Shown here piece after piece: positions 33,411 through 42,793 of a stretch of 64,000 nt of DNA; within the stretch, counting starts at the first letter, position 1; each line of letters opens with the position of its first letter. Below the pieces are notes generated by a model. That model saw only the letters and a list, made by a program, of their open reading frames with translations. It was not told the DNA's origin and searched no databases. The position numbers and the translations under genes are program-made. The stretch comes from Baekduia alba (GTDB taxonomy: Bacteria; Actinomycetota; Thermoleophilia; Solirubrobacterales; Solirubrobacteraceae): positions 2,294,001 to 2,358,000 of the forward strand of contig NZ_CP114013.1 in assembly GCF_028416635.1 (NCBI RefSeq), written 5' to 3'.

Positions 33411-34475
33411 CTACTTCTCGTGCGCGGGGCGGTATGCGTCGTCGTGCTCGTGCGCCTTGAAGAAGGCCACCATGTTGTCGACGTACTCCGGGAAGCGCGG
33501 ACAGCGTAGGCCGTTGCGGCCGAGCACCTCGCCCGCCTGGGTCGTGTCGAACGACACCGGGTGGTTGAGGTAGATGATCGACTGGCGCGGCGTCCCGCCG
33601 AAGAGCTTGCGCACCGGCCGCAGACGCAGCGAGCGGTCGACCATGCCGGGCGACAACGGGATCTTCGGCTCGCTGCCCTTGTAGGCGACCGCGAGCAGCC
33701 GGGTCAGCTCGGCCGAGGAGACCGGGTCGGGGTCGACGAGGTGCAGCGTGTGGCCCACGGCCTCCGGGTCGCGCGCGCCCGCCGAGATCGCGTCCACGAC
33801 GAAGTCGACGGGCACGACGTTGAACGCCGCGTCGCCGCGGCCGATCTGCAGCAGCGCGCCGAACGGGCTGTTCATCGAGCGCAGCAGGTAGTACGGGCCG
33901 TCGAACTTCTGCGTCTCGCCGGTCTGCGAGTCGCCGACCACGATCGCCGGGCGGTAGATCGTCGTCGGGACGTCGTCCATCGCCGCGCGCACGATCACCT
34001 CGGCCGCGAACTTGGTGGACTCGTAGAAGTTCTTGAAGGCCTGGCCCTGGGCCAGGTCGTCCTCCATCACCAGCCCGGACCGCTGGCCGGCGACGTAGGC
34101 GGTCGAGATGTAGTGGTGGCGCTCCAGCTGGGTCGCGCGGCGGCAGAAGTCGACGACGTGCTGGGTGCCCGCGACGTTGACGCGCTCGGCCAGCTCGGCG
34201 CCGACGGCGAGGTCGTAGACGGCGGCCAGGTGGAAGACGCGCACGACCTCGCCGGCCAGGCGGTCGTAGGTGCTCGCGTCGAGGCCGAGGGTCGGGTCGG
34301 TGATGTCGCCGGGCTGGACGTCGACGCCGTCGGGCGCGAGCTCCCGCGCGCGGGCGACCATCCGCGGCTCCACCAGGGCGACGATCCGCGCCTCGTCGTC
34401 ATCGGCCAGCAGGCGCGGGACGAGCCGCCCCGCGAGGAAGCCGGGAAAGCCGGTCAGGAGGTAGGTCCGGGGCAT
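33411..34475 (-). CDS. Extended SDR (fatty-acyl-reductase/male-sterility-like NAD-binding) protein
   Basis: 354 residues. The cofactor motif is GFPGFLAGRLVPRLL (GxxGxxxG). The catalytic pair is in YESTK (Tyr and Lys four apart), with HYISTAYVAG before it. IYRPAIVVGDSQTG and the C-terminal part match NAD_binding_4 SDRs that reduce thioester-bound or lipid substrates. No thiolation domain is present and the substrate is unknown. It is convergent with the TetR gene (8 bp) and lies upstream of the response regulator. Confidence 0.8.
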   Translation of the reverse strand: MPRTYLLTGFPGFLAGRLVPRLLADDDEARIVALVEPRMVARARELAPDGVDVQPGDITDPTLGLDASTYDRLAGEVVRVFHLAAVYDLAVGAELAERVNVAGTQHVVDFCRRATQLERHHYISTAYVAGQRSGLVMEDDLAQGQAFKNFYESTKFAAEVIVRAAMDDVPTTIYRPAIVVGDSQTGETQKFDGPYYLLRSMNSPFGALLQIGRGDAAFNVVPVDFVVDAISAGARDPEAVGHTLHLVDPDPVSSAELTRLLAVAYKGSEPKIPLSPGMVDRSLRLRPVRKLFGGTPRQSIIYLNHPVSFDTTQAGEVLGRNGLRCPRFPEYVDNMVAFFKAHEHDDAYRPAHEK

Positions 34476-34497
34476 GGGCTCGCTGGAACTTAGCCGT

Positions 34498-35181
34498 TCA
34501 ATCGACGAGGCGTCGCTCGGCGGCCCAGCGGCTGAGCTCGTGGCGGGTCGAGAGCTGGAGCTTGCGCAGGACCGCGCTGACGTGGGCCTCGACGGTCTTG
34601 ACCGAGATCCCGAGGCGCTGGGCGATCTCCTTGTAGAGGTAGCCGCGGGCGATGTGGCGCAGGACCTCGCGCTCGCGCGGCGTGAGCTGGTCGAGGTCGG
34701 CGTCGGCGTTCGGCGCGATCGGCCCGCCCGCGCCGGCCGCTGGGCCGGAGGCGAACGCGTCGAGGACGAACCCCGCCAGGCGGGGCGAGAAGACGGCGTC
34801 GTCGTCCTGCACGCGCCGGACCGCGTCGGCCAGCTCGACCGGCGAGATCGTCTTGGTCACGTAGCCCCGCGCACCCGCGCGGATGACCGCGATGACGTCC
34901 TCGGGATCGTCGGAGACCGAGAGCGCCAGGCACTTGGCGGCCGGCGCCTCGAGCGCCAGGCGCCTGAGGATCTCGACGCCGCCGCCGCCCGGCAGGTGGA
35001 CGTCGAGCAGCACCACGTCGGGCGCGCGCGCGACGATCTCGCGCACCGCGGCGTCGACGTCGCCGGCCTCGCCGACGATCTCGACCAGCCCGTCGAGCTC
35101 CGAGCGGACGCCCGCGCGGAACAGCGCGTGATCATCCACCAGCACAACGGTCGGCAGGTCTACATCTTGCGATTCAGTCAT
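34498..35181 (-). CDS. NarL/LiaR-type response regulator
   Basis: 227 residues. The receiver domain (residues 11-125) has the acidic pair DD (LVDDHALF), the phospho-acceptor in VVLLDVHLPGG, and Lys in YVTKTISP. The C-terminal LuxR HTH is LTPREREVLRHIARGYLYKEIAQRLGISVKTVEAHVSAVLRKL. The ATG overlaps the kinase stop by 8 bp. It is the output of the LiaFSR-like operon starting at 37960. Confidence 0.93.
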   Translation of the reverse strand: MTESQDVDLPTVVLVDDHALFRAGVRSELDGLVEIVGEAGDVDAAVREIVARAPDVVLLDVHLPGGGGVEILRRLALEAPAAKCLALSVSDDPEDVIAVIRAGARGYVTKTISPVELADAVRRVQDDDAVFSPRLAGFVLDAFASGPAAGAGGPIAPNADADLDQLTPREREVLRHIARGYLYKEIAQRLGISVKTVEAHVSAVLRKLQLSTRHELSRWAAERRLVD

Positions 35182-36580
35182 CCAGGACCAGCTCCACTTC
35201 CGTGCCCGTTCCGGGCGTGCTGTGCACGGCGCCGCGGCCGCCGTGCCGGGCCATGCGGCCCACGATCGACTCCGTGACGCCGCGCCGGTCGTCGCCGACC
35301 GCGGCGACGTCGAACCCGCGGCCGCGGTCGCGGACGAAGACCTCGGTGCGGCCGTCGGCGACCTCCATGAACAGCGCGATCGGCTCGTCGCTGGCCGAGT
35401 GCCGGACCGCGTTGGCCAGCGCCTCGCGCGCCGCGGCGACGAGCGCGCGATGGCGGTCGTCGAGGTCGCGGTCGCCGACCGTGACGACCTCGACCGCGAC
35501 GCCGTGGGCCTCCTCGACCTCGGCGGCGGCGGCGCGCAGCGCGTCGGCCAGCCGCTCGTCGGGGCGGGCCTCGGGCGCGCCGGACAGCCACGTGCGCAGC
35601 TCGCGCTCCTGGCGGCGGGCGAGCGTCGCGACCGCGCGCGGGTCGTCGGCGCGCTTCTGGACGAGCGCGAGCGTCTGCAGGACCGAGTCGTGCAGGTGCG
35701 CGGCCACCTCGGCCCGCTCCTGGGAGCGGATGCGCTCGGCGCGCTCGTCGTTGATGTTGCGGACCAGGCGCAGCCAGAACGGCGCGAGCACGAGGCCGAG
35801 GCCGAGCGCGACGACGACGAACGCGAGCACGAGGTCGCGCGCGCCGCTCAGCGCGCCGTTGGCCTGGAGGAAGAGCAGGCCGGCGCCGACCACGAGCGCG
35901 ATGCCGAAGCCGCCCTGGTAGACGGAGCGCAGGCGCGCCGGGAGGTCGTGGCCGAGCGGCGGGTGCTCGGGCGCGGGGTCGCTCGCGATCGGCGTCTCGG
36001 CGGCGGGCGCCGTGGGCGTCGCGTCGACCGGCGCGGCGCTTGCCCGCGGCGTCCGGGGCGTCGGCTCCGGCGCCGAGCGCTTGGCCATCGTCTGGCGCCA
36101 GAGCATCGCCAGGCCCGCGGCCGCGAGCACGAACGGCCAGACGATCGCGTCGCTCCACCACAAGCCCAGCTCGCGGACGATGAGCAGGCCGCCGAGCGTG
36201 AGGCAGCCCACGCCGGCCGCGATCTGCAGCGCACCGGGCCGCGCGCGCAGGCGGGCGGCCGCGGCCGGGCCGCCGTCGCTGGTCGGCAGCAGCAGCCAGC
36301 CGGCGATGTAGGCGGGCAGCCCGATCCCGGAGACGACCGTGACGACCAGCCAGATGACGCGCACCACGGTCTTGTCGACGCCCAGCCACCGCGCGATGCC
36401 GGACGAGACGCCGGCGATCAGCTTGGCGTCGAGGTCGCGCTGCAGCGGCGGGCGGCGCCGCGCCGCGCCCACGCCGCGACCGCCCGGCCTGGGAGGTCCG
36501 AGCGGTGCGTGGTCGCGCTGGGTGGCGACGTCGCTCACGGCGCCATGATCGCGCGTGCCGGCGCCGCCATCACGCGCCAT
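35174..36580 (-). CDS. Membrane sensor histidine kinase with N-terminal PspC domain (LiaS-like)
   Basis: 468 residues. A PspC domain (about 48-105: LIAGVSSGIARWLGVDKTVVRVIWLV) precedes further membrane helices. The dimerisation box is VAAHLHDSVLQTLALVQKRADDP (HisKA_3 type). The HATPase includes REALANAVRHS and VRDRGRGFD. The ATG at 36580 overlaps the small membrane gene; a GTG at 36538 is possible and would remove 14 residues. It pairs with the regulator at 34498 and probably senses envelope stress. Confidence 0.88.
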   Translation of the reverse strand: MARDGGAGTRDHGAVSDVATQRDHAPLGPPRPGGRGVGAARRRPPLQRDLDAKLIAGVSSGIARWLGVDKTVVRVIWLVVTVVSGIGLPAYIAGWLLLPTSDGGPAAAARLRARPGALQIAAGVGCLTLGGLLIVRELGLWWSDAIVWPFVLAAAGLAMLWRQTMAKRSAPEPTPRTPRASAAPVDATPTAPAAETPIASDPAPEHPPLGHDLPARLRSVYQGGFGIALVVGAGLLFLQANGALSGARDLVLAFVVVALGLGLVLAPFWLRLVRNINDERAERIRSQERAEVAAHLHDSVLQTLALVQKRADDPRAVATLARRQERELRTWLSGAPEARPDERLADALRAAAAEVEEAHGVAVEVVTVGDRDLDDRHRALVAAAREALANAVRHSASDEPIALFMEVADGRTEVFVRDRGRGFDVAAVGDDRRGVTESIVGRMARHGGRGAVHSTPGTGTEVELVLDD

Positions 36581-36752
36581 CGCGTTTGGCCAGGCCGCCG
36601 ACGAGCAGAACGAGCCCGACGACGCAGAGGACGAGCGGGGCCAGGGAGCCGAAGTCGAGGCTCAGCTGGCCGGCTTGGTCGAGCAGCAGCACGGTGCCGA
36701 GGAGCGCGATCGCCAGGCCGGAGATCAGGGTTGCCAGGTCCGGTCGTCTCAC
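36570..36752 (-). CDS. 60-residue two-helix membrane protein of the LiaFSR-like operon
   Basis: GTG-started and coupled to the PspC/LiaF-like gene as GTGA. The product is essentially two hydrophobic helices around QAGQLSLDFGSLAPL, resembling the LiaF/DUF5668 membrane segment. Its stop lies 11 bp inside the kinase start. It is probably an accessory of the stress sensor and is easily missed because of its size. Confidence 0.7.
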   Translation of the reverse strand: MRRPDLATLISGLAIALLGTVLLLDQAGQLSLDFGSLAPLVLCVVGLVLLVGGLAKRDGA

Positions 36753-37960
36753 GCCCGCTCCCCGGCGCAGCCGGCGTCGGCGAGCGCGTTGGAGATCTCG
36801 TCCGGACCGTGGTGGTGCTCGTCCCAGTGGCCGGAGTCGCGCTCGTGGCGGACCTCGAGCGCGCCGATGCCCATGTCGGCGTCGAGCACGAGCCGGCGGC
36901 CGGAGGCGCGCGCGACCGTCCCGCTCTGCTCGTCGACGTCGGCGCCGCCGTTCTCCTCGCCGAGGAGCCCGACGTAGCCGAGGCCGGCGTGCGTGTCGGC
37001 CTGCACGCAGACGTCCTGGGGCACCAGGACCAGCGCGTGGCCGGTGCCGACGTCGACCTTCAGGTGCACGGGCGTCTCGCGCGGCCACTGCATGCCGCGC
37101 AGGTCGACGACCAGCTCGCCGACGCCCAGCTCGTAGCCGCCGGGCTTGAGGTCGGCGATCGTGGCGGGCGAGTAGCTGCGGCTGCCGACGCCGTGGTCGA
37201 CGTCGATGCCCGCGGCGACGACCACGCCGGACGGGATCGCGAGCGCCAGCGCCGGGAGGACGAGCCAGCGCGCGCGGCGGCCTTGGCCGTCGTGGAAGGC
37301 GAGCGCGACCATCCCGAGGCCGAGCGCGATGACGACGCCGGCGATCGCGCTGCCACCACCGGCCGCGGTTGCCACGGCGCCGCCGGCGCCGAGGACCAGG
37401 AGGGCGATCCCGATGCCGCAGATGATCAGCGCGGCGCCGGCGATCCGGGCGGCCGCGGGCCGGTCCTCGCCGCGCGTGGCGAGCAGGCGCTGGCCGGCGA
37501 ACGCGAGGATCGCCACGATCAGGATGGTGGGGGCGAGCGCGCCGAACGCCCAGCCGAAGCCGAAGCCCCAGTGGCCGTCGAGCAGGGCGACGCCCGCGAG
37601 GACGATGACCGCCGCGCCGACGATCGTCGAGACGCGGCCGGGCTTGCCGTCGACGGGATGGCCGGTGCCGTCGTCCTCCGGGACGAGCAACAGCGCCGCG
37701 ACGTAGGCGATCACCGACACGCCGCCGACGAACACGAGGGCGACGGCCGCGATCCGGACGATCAGCGCGTCGATGTTGAAGTAGCGGGCCAGGCCGCCGC
37801 AGACGCCGCCGAGGACGCGGTCGTCGCGGGAGCGCAGGAGGCGGCGCGTGGGCTGGGGACCGGGCTGCGGCGCCGCGGTCGTCGCGTCGGGCTGCGGCGC
37901 CTGCGTGGTCGGCTGCTCGCCGGGGTCGTGCTCGGGGGAAGAGGGGGTCTCGTCGGGCAT
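36749..37960 (-). CDS. PspC-domain and LiaF-like membrane protein
   Basis: 403 residues. A Pro/Gln/Thr-rich cytoplasmic start leads to a PspC domain (about 40-95: VLGGVCGGLARYFNIDALIVRIAAVALVF), then several membrane helices (about 105-250) and an extracytoplasmic beta-rich C-terminus (about 255-380: YELGVGELVVDLRG, VHLKVDVGTGHALVLVPQDV) like the LiaF/DUF4097 toastrack domain. In Firmicutes, LiaF restrains the LiaS kinase. It is the first gene of the F-S-R-like operon. Confidence 0.82.
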   Translation of the reverse strand: MPDETPSSPEHDPGEQPTTQAPQPDATTAAPQPGPQPTRRLLRSRDDRVLGGVCGGLARYFNIDALIVRIAAVALVFVGGVSVIAYVAALLLVPEDDGTGHPVDGKPGRVSTIVGAAVIVLAGVALLDGHWGFGFGWAFGALAPTILIVAILAFAGQRLLATRGEDRPAAARIAGAALIICGIGIALLVLGAGGAVATAAGGGSAIAGVVIALGLGMVALAFHDGQGRRARWLVLPALALAIPSGVVVAAGIDVDHGVGSRSYSPATIADLKPGGYELGVGELVVDLRGMQWPRETPVHLKVDVGTGHALVLVPQDVCVQADTHAGLGYVGLLGEENGGADVDEQSGTVARASGRRLVLDADMGIGALEVRHERDSGHWDEHHHGPDEISNALADAGCAGERA

Positions 37961-38007
37961 ACGACCAAGATCGCGTCACCGCGCCGCGCGCACCATTCGG
38001 GATGACC

Positions 38008-38343
38008 CTAGAGCGGGTCGGGGATGTCCCCGAGGGGGCCGAGCTCGGCCCGCAGCGCCGCGTCCGGCCGCCCGGCCTCCAGGAAGCCGAGGATCCGCTC
38101 GTCGTGCTGGACCTCGAAGCGCGCCCGCAGCCGCGCCGAGAGCGCCGCGACGGCGGCCAGGAGCGTGATCCCGTCTTCGAGCTCCCGCGCGCGCACGTAG
38201 GTCCCGACGGTCCGATCCTCGCCCCCTTGCGCGTCATCGAAGAACCCCGCGTGCGGCACGCCGCGCGCGAGCCCGCGCAGCGCGTCGGCGTGGTGGTCTG
38301 TGGCGCCGTCGGCGACGAACAGGACGAGGTACGGATCCGGCAT
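38008..38343 (-). CDS. Uncharacterised 111-residue protein
   Basis: The ATG at 38343 gives MPDPYLVLFVADGATDHHAD, a compact alpha/beta-like start. The middle is helical (ITLLAAVAALSARLRARFEV) and the tail is Pro-rich. There is no signal, membrane segment or Cys motif, and no family is recognised. Starts further upstream are shadows of glpD. It is divergent from glpD, with 34 bp between the two starts. Confidence 0.6.
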   Translation of the reverse strand: MPDPYLVLFVADGATDHHADALRGLARGVPHAGFFDDAQGGEDRTVGTYVRARELEDGITLLAAVAALSARLRARFEVQHDERILGFLEAGRPDAALRAELGPLGDIPDPL

Positions 38344-38377
38344 GCCAGACCGACGGTACTGCGAGACTGCCCCGCAG

Positions 38378-40054
38378 ATGATCGCTCGCGCCGACGCCGT
38401 GTCCGCCCTCGCCGCCGAGCCGTTCGACGTCGTCGTCGTCGGCGGCGGGATCACCGGGGCGGGCGTGGCCCTGGACGCGGCGACGCGCGGCTTCAGCGTC
38501 GCGCTCGTCGAGCGCCACGACTACGCGTCGGGCACCTCGTCGCGCTCGAGCAAGCTCGTCCACGGCGGGCTGCGCTACCTCCAGAACTTCGACCTCGGCC
38601 TGGTCCGAGAGGCGCTGATCGAACGCCAGATCATGGTCGGGTTGGCCCCACACCTGGTCAAGCCGCTGCCGCTGATCGTGCCCGCGTTCGACGGCGCGCG
38701 CCCCGATCGCATGATGGGCATGGGCCTGAACCTCTACGACGTCATGTCGGTGGACAAGCTCCGGTCGCCGCTGCGGCGCCGCAGGGCGGAGGACGACCCG
38801 GCCGCGTCGACCACCTCGTGGTCGCCGGACCGCCACCGCGTCATCGATGCCGGCGAGGTCGCCGAGGGCCTGCCGGCGCTCGCGGCGCGCGAGCCCACGT
38901 CCGGCTACCTCTTCTACGACTGCCAGACCGACGACAGCCGGCTGGTCCTCACGGTCCTGGGCGAGGCCGAGCGCTTCGGCGCGGTGTGCGCCAACGGCCT
39001 GCTCGTCACCGAGCTGGTCGAGGAGGGCGGGCGCGCGCGGGGCGTCCGGGTGACCGACGACGCGAGCGGCGAGACCTTCGTCGTCCGCGCCGCCAACGTC
39101 GTCAACGCGACGGGTGTCTGGGCCGACCGCCTGCGGCCCGAGGAGCTGCACGACGAGGCCGAGGTCCCGGTCATCCGCCCGTCGCGCGGCACGCACGTGA
39201 CGTTCCGCCGCGAGGATCTGCCGCTCAACGTCGGCGCGATCGTCCCGGCCGGCGGCGGGCGCTTCATCTTCGCGCTGCCGTGGCTCGGCGGCTCGCTCGT
39301 CGGGACGACCGACACCGACTACGACGCGACCGACCTCGACCACGTCAAGCCGGCCGACGAGGACCTCGAGTACCTGCTCGACGCCGTCAACGAGTTCTTC
39401 GCCACCGAGCTGACCGCGTCCGACATGACCGGCGCCTACGCGGGCGTGCGGCCGCTGATCAGCTCGGCCGACGCCGGCAAGTCGGTGGACATCTCGCGCA
39501 AGGCCGAGCTGTACGAGACGTCGTCGGGGATGGTCACGATCACCGGCGGCAAGCTCACGACGTGGCGGCGGATGGCGAAGATGGCCGTGGACCGGCTGGT
39601 CGAGCGCGAGGCGCGCGACGCGCCGTGCCGGACCCACGAGATCCCGCTGGGCCAGGCGATTGAGGCCGACGAGCTGCCGCGCGTCGAGGGCGTCCGCGAC
39701 GCGGCCTACGCGCCGCTGGCCGCCCGCTACGGCCACGCGGCGCACGACGTCCTCGCGATCGCCGCCGAGCGCGGCGAGCACGCCCAGCCCGTCGTCGAAG
39801 GCCAGCCGGACCTGCTGGCCGAGGTCGTCCACGCGGCACGGCGCGAGCAGGCGCGCACCGTCGGCGACGCGCTGCTGCGCCGCACGCGCCTCGGCCTGGT
39901 CGCGGCGCGCTCGGTCGCCGCGCCCGACGGGGCCGCCGCACGGCGCGTGGCGGCGGCGATGGCGCCGGAGCTCGGGTGGGACGAGCGCGCCGTGCAGCGC
40001 GCCGCGGACGCGTTCGCCGAGGAGGCCCGCGCGGAGGGGATCGTCCCCGGATGA
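38378..40054 (+). CDS. glpD: FAD-dependent glycerol-3-phosphate dehydrogenase
   Basis: 558 residues. The FAD motif is VVVVGGGITGAGVALDAATRG, followed by SGTSSRSSKLVHGGLRYLQ, the GlpD signature. VVNATGVWADRL, GTHVTFRRED, LPWLGGSLVGTTDTDYD and ITGGKLTTWRRMA agree. The C-terminal GlpD cap domain (about 430-550) is present. It oxidises glycerol 3-phosphate to dihydroxyacetone phosphate at the membrane, feeding electrons to quinone. No glycerol kinase or facilitator gene is adjacent. Confidence 0.94.
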   Translation: MIARADAVSALAAEPFDVVVVGGGITGAGVALDAATRGFSVALVERHDYASGTSSRSSKLVHGGLRYLQNFDLGLVREALIERQIMVGLAPHLVKPLPLIVPAFDGARPDRMMGMGLNLYDVMSVDKLRSPLRRRRAEDDPAASTTSWSPDRHRVIDAGEVAEGLPALAAREPTSGYLFYDCQTDDSRLVLTVLGEAERFGAVCANGLLVTELVEEGGRARGVRVTDDASGETFVVRAANVVNATGVWADRLRPEELHDEAEVPVIRPSRGTHVTFRREDLPLNVGAIVPAGGGRFIFALPWLGGSLVGTTDTDYDATDLDHVKPADEDLEYLLDAVNEFFATELTASDMTGAYAGVRPLISSADAGKSVDISRKAELYETSSGMVTITGGKLTTWRRMAKMAVDRLVEREARDAPCRTHEIPLGQAIEADELPRVEGVRDAAYAPLAARYGHAAHDVLAIAAERGEHAQPVVEGQPDLLAEVVHAARREQARTVGDALLRRTRLGLVAARSVAAPDGAAARRVAAAMAPELGWDERAVQRAADAFAEEARAEGIVPG

Positions 40055-40168
40055 AGGCTTGCGAGACGACGACCGTCGGGCGCGCACCGTAACTTCCACG
40101 GTCGCCGCGGTTTCCCCGACACAGCCGTCGCACCGTCTCAACCCCTCCGAGGAGCAGCTCCGCAGCCC

Positions 40169-42031
40169 ATGCGCCGCCGCCTGGCCTTCATCGTCACGAC
40201 CATCGCCGTCCTCGGCGTAATCGGTCCCACCCACCCCGCGCACGCCGCCTTCTTCAAGGCCGACGCGATCGACGGTCCCAGCGCCGACATCCGCTCGGTC
40301 GGCGACGTCGACCTCGCGCGCGACGGCACCGGCGCCCTGGCCTACGTCAAGCGGGACGCCGGCGTCGACCACATCTTCGTCTCGCGGATCGTCGGTGGCG
40401 CCTGGCAGGCGCCCGAGCGCGTGGACGCCGGGATCGACGCGGCGTCGTCGCAGCCCGTCGTCGCCGCCTCCGACGGCGGGCGCCTCGCGGTCGCCTTCGT
40501 CAGCGGCGGCTCGGTGTTCGTGACCGTGCGCCAGTCCGGAGCGCCGAGCTGGAACGGCTCCCAGCTGCTCGCGCAGGGCGGCTCGGACCCGTCGATCGAC
40601 ATGTCGTTCAACGGCGCGGCGTACGCGACGTTCACGGTCAACGGCGACGTCCTCGGGGCCCGGATGGACCGGACGGCGGTCACCTTCACGGGCCTGACCG
40701 GCGCGCTGGACGCTCAGCAGCCGCAGACCGCGGGCGTCGGCACCGGCCGCTCGCGCGTCGCGATCTCGGCCGACGGCACCGGCGTCGCCGTGTGGGGCGA
40801 GGCCGGGCACGTGTACGCCCGCCGCATCTTCAACGCCAGCCCGTCGACCGCGGTGCTCGACCTCAACGTCCCCGACATCGAGGGCCATCCGGGCGGAACC
40901 GCCGACGCGCCGAGCGTCGACATCGAGGACGACTCGTCGTTCGCGTGGGTCGCGTTCCGCGAGCAGTTCGACAACGGCGCCAACAGCCGCGCGATCGGCG
41001 TCCGGCTGCGCGGCTCGCGCACCGACCCGCCGGTCGCCTTCGACGGGCAGGGCTGGGGCGGTCCGGCCGCCGAGCAGCCGGCGATCGACCTCAACGGCAA
41101 GGGCCAGGGCGTCGCGACGGTCGGCGTCAGCAACGGCTCGGCGCTGTCGTCGATCCTCAAGGACGACGTCGTCAACGGGGCGCGCGCGCTCGGCGGCTCC
41201 GGGACGCCGACGGAGCCGGTCGGCGCGGTGGCGGAGACCACGGATCGCGCGGTCGGCTGGTACAACGCCGGCGACCAGAGCATCCAGGGCGTGTTCTACG
41301 ACGACAAGGCGTCGACGCGGATCGTCCCGGGGCCGGGTCCGATCGCGCCCCTGAGCAACCCGGACTTCGGCGCGGTCGACCCCAAGGCCGGCTTCGACGT
41401 CGCGGGCGACCGCACGGGCGACTTCGCGTTCGCGTTCCTGCAGGCCAGCGGCGAGGCGCGCCGCATCGTGGTCGCCAGCTACGACCGCCTGCCCGGCGCG
41501 TTCCAGATCAGCACGAGCTCCAGGCTCTGGCGCAACGTCGTCAAGACGCCGCTGGCCTGGGGGACCGCGCTGGAGCTGTGGGGGCCCTTGACCTACACGA
41601 TCCTCGTGGACGGCCAGCAGGTCGCCCAGACGCAGGCGACGAAGGCGACGCTGCCGGCCGGCGCGCTGTCGGAGGGCCTGCACAACTGGCGCGTCGTGGC
41701 GACCGACAAGCGCGGGCAGAGCGTGACGACCACGGTCAAGCCGCTGAAGGTCGACACCGTCAACCCGACCGTCTCCTTCTCGGTCAAGCGCAAGAAGCGC
41801 GTGGCGACCGTGACCGCCAAGGGCGCCGACGTGGTCCCGCCGAGCGGCAACGCCGCCGGCATCAAGTACCTGCGGATCGACTGGGGCGACGGCAGCGGCT
41901 TCGAGCAGGCCACGAAGGCGTCGCACACCTACGCCCGCACCGGCGCGTTCACGATCCGCGTCAGCGCGACGGACAAGGCCGGGAACATCGCGGTCGCGCA
42001 GCGCGAGATCCACATCGGCGGCAAGAAGTAG
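40169..42031 (+). CDS. Secreted beta-propeller-like protein with C-terminal PKD domain
   Basis: 620 residues with a signal peptide (THPAHA, cleavage near 26). Residues about 30-430 show repeated strand patterns like GGRLAVAFVSGG, GTGVAVWGE and SSFAWVAFRE, suggesting a beta-propeller. The C-terminal 90 residues are a PKD domain (YLRIDWGDGSGFEQATKASHTYARTGAFTIRVSATDKAGN). No catalytic residues are seen. It is an extracellular binding or structural protein, transcribed just before the reductase/folP pair. Confidence 0.75.
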   Translation: MRRRLAFIVTTIAVLGVIGPTHPAHAAFFKADAIDGPSADIRSVGDVDLARDGTGALAYVKRDAGVDHIFVSRIVGGAWQAPERVDAGIDAASSQPVVAASDGGRLAVAFVSGGSVFVTVRQSGAPSWNGSQLLAQGGSDPSIDMSFNGAAYATFTVNGDVLGARMDRTAVTFTGLTGALDAQQPQTAGVGTGRSRVAISADGTGVAVWGEAGHVYARRIFNASPSTAVLDLNVPDIEGHPGGTADAPSVDIEDDSSFAWVAFREQFDNGANSRAIGVRLRGSRTDPPVAFDGQGWGGPAAEQPAIDLNGKGQGVATVGVSNGSALSSILKDDVVNGARALGGSGTPTEPVGAVAETTDRAVGWYNAGDQSIQGVFYDDKASTRIVPGPGPIAPLSNPDFGAVDPKAGFDVAGDRTGDFAFAFLQASGEARRIVVASYDRLPGAFQISTSSRLWRNVVKTPLAWGTALELWGPLTYTILVDGQQVAQTQATKATLPAGALSEGLHNWRVVATDKRGQSVTTTVKPLKVDTVNPTVSFSVKRKKRVATVTAKGADVVPPSGNAAGIKYLRIDWGDGSGFEQATKASHTYARTGAFTIRVSATDKAGNIAVAQREIHIGGKK

Positions 42032-42040
42032 GAGCCGGTC

Positions 42041-42793
42041 CTGGGCGACGAGCTGCGGCGGCTGAGCGACGGCGGGGCGCGGACGGTCCGCGACCTCGTC
42101 GCCTCGCTGGGGCTGGACGCGGTCGTCGCCGGCGGCGGGCGCCCGCGCGTGGTCGCCGACATGGTGGCCTCGGTGGACGGGCGGGCCGCGGTCGACGGGC
42201 GCTCGGTCGCGCTCGGCAACGCGGCCGACCGGGCCCTGCTGCGCGAGCTGCGCACGGCGGCCGACGCGATCCTGGTCGGGACCTCGACGCTGCGGGCCGA
42301 GCGCTACGCGACGCTGCTCGACGACGACCAGCGCGCGCGGCGCGTGGCGACCGGGCGCCCGGCGCATCCGGTGGTCGCGACGGTCTCGCGGCGCCTGGAG
42401 CTGCCGGTCGACGAGGCGCCGGTCTTCGGCGAGGCGGGCGTCCCGATCGTGGCGTTCACGGAGTCGGCCGCGGCGGCGCCGGACGTGGGCGCCGACCTGG
42501 AGGTCGTGCGCTGCGCTCCCGGGTCGCTGACGTTGTTGGGGGTGTTGTACGCGCTGGCGGCGCGCGGCGTGCGCGGCGTGCTGTGCGAGGGCGGGCCGTC
42601 GCTGCTGGGCCGGCTGATCGCCGAGGGTGGGCTCGACGACCTGCTGGTGACGGTCGCGCCGCTGGTCGTCGGCGGCGACGGGCCGACGATGCTGTCGGGC
42701 GCCGCGCTGACGCCGGACCCGCCGCGGCTCGCGCTGCGCGAGGTCCACCGCGCCGACGACCACCTGTTCCTGCATTACGGTCTGGCGCAGTGA
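42041..42793 (+). CDS. RibD-C/dihydrofolate-reductase-like reductase, probable CTG start
   Basis: The core VVADMVASVDGRAAVDGRS, LRTAADAILVGTSTLRAERY and GVRGVLCEGGPSLLGRLI is the RibD C-terminal (pyrimidine reductase/DHFR-like) fold. The first ordinary start, GTG 42149, falls right at strand 1 and leaves no N-terminus. The frame is open back to 42032 with no ATG, GTG or TTG. AGGAG followed by 7 nt and a CTG at 42041 marks the likely start, giving 250 residues. GTGA links it to folP, suggesting a pterin/folate role (inference). Confidence 0.75.
   Translation: MGDELRRLSDGGARTVRDLVASLGLDAVVAGGGRPRVVADMVASVDGRAAVDGRSVALGNAADRALLRELRTAADAILVGTSTLRAERYATLLDDDQRARRVATGRPAHPVVATVSRRLELPVDEAPVFGEAGVPIVAFTESAAAAPDVGADLEVVRCAPGSLTLLGVLYALAARGVRGVLCEGGPSLLGRLIAEGGLDDLLVTVAPLVVGGDGPTMLSGAALTPDPPRLALREVHRADDHLFLHYGLAQ

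Noticed and set aside
38234..42775. 1513-codon minus-strand open frame
   Set aside because: Antisense to glpD, the PKD protein and the reductase; composition is Arg/Asp/Val-rich and motif-free, so it is a shadow.
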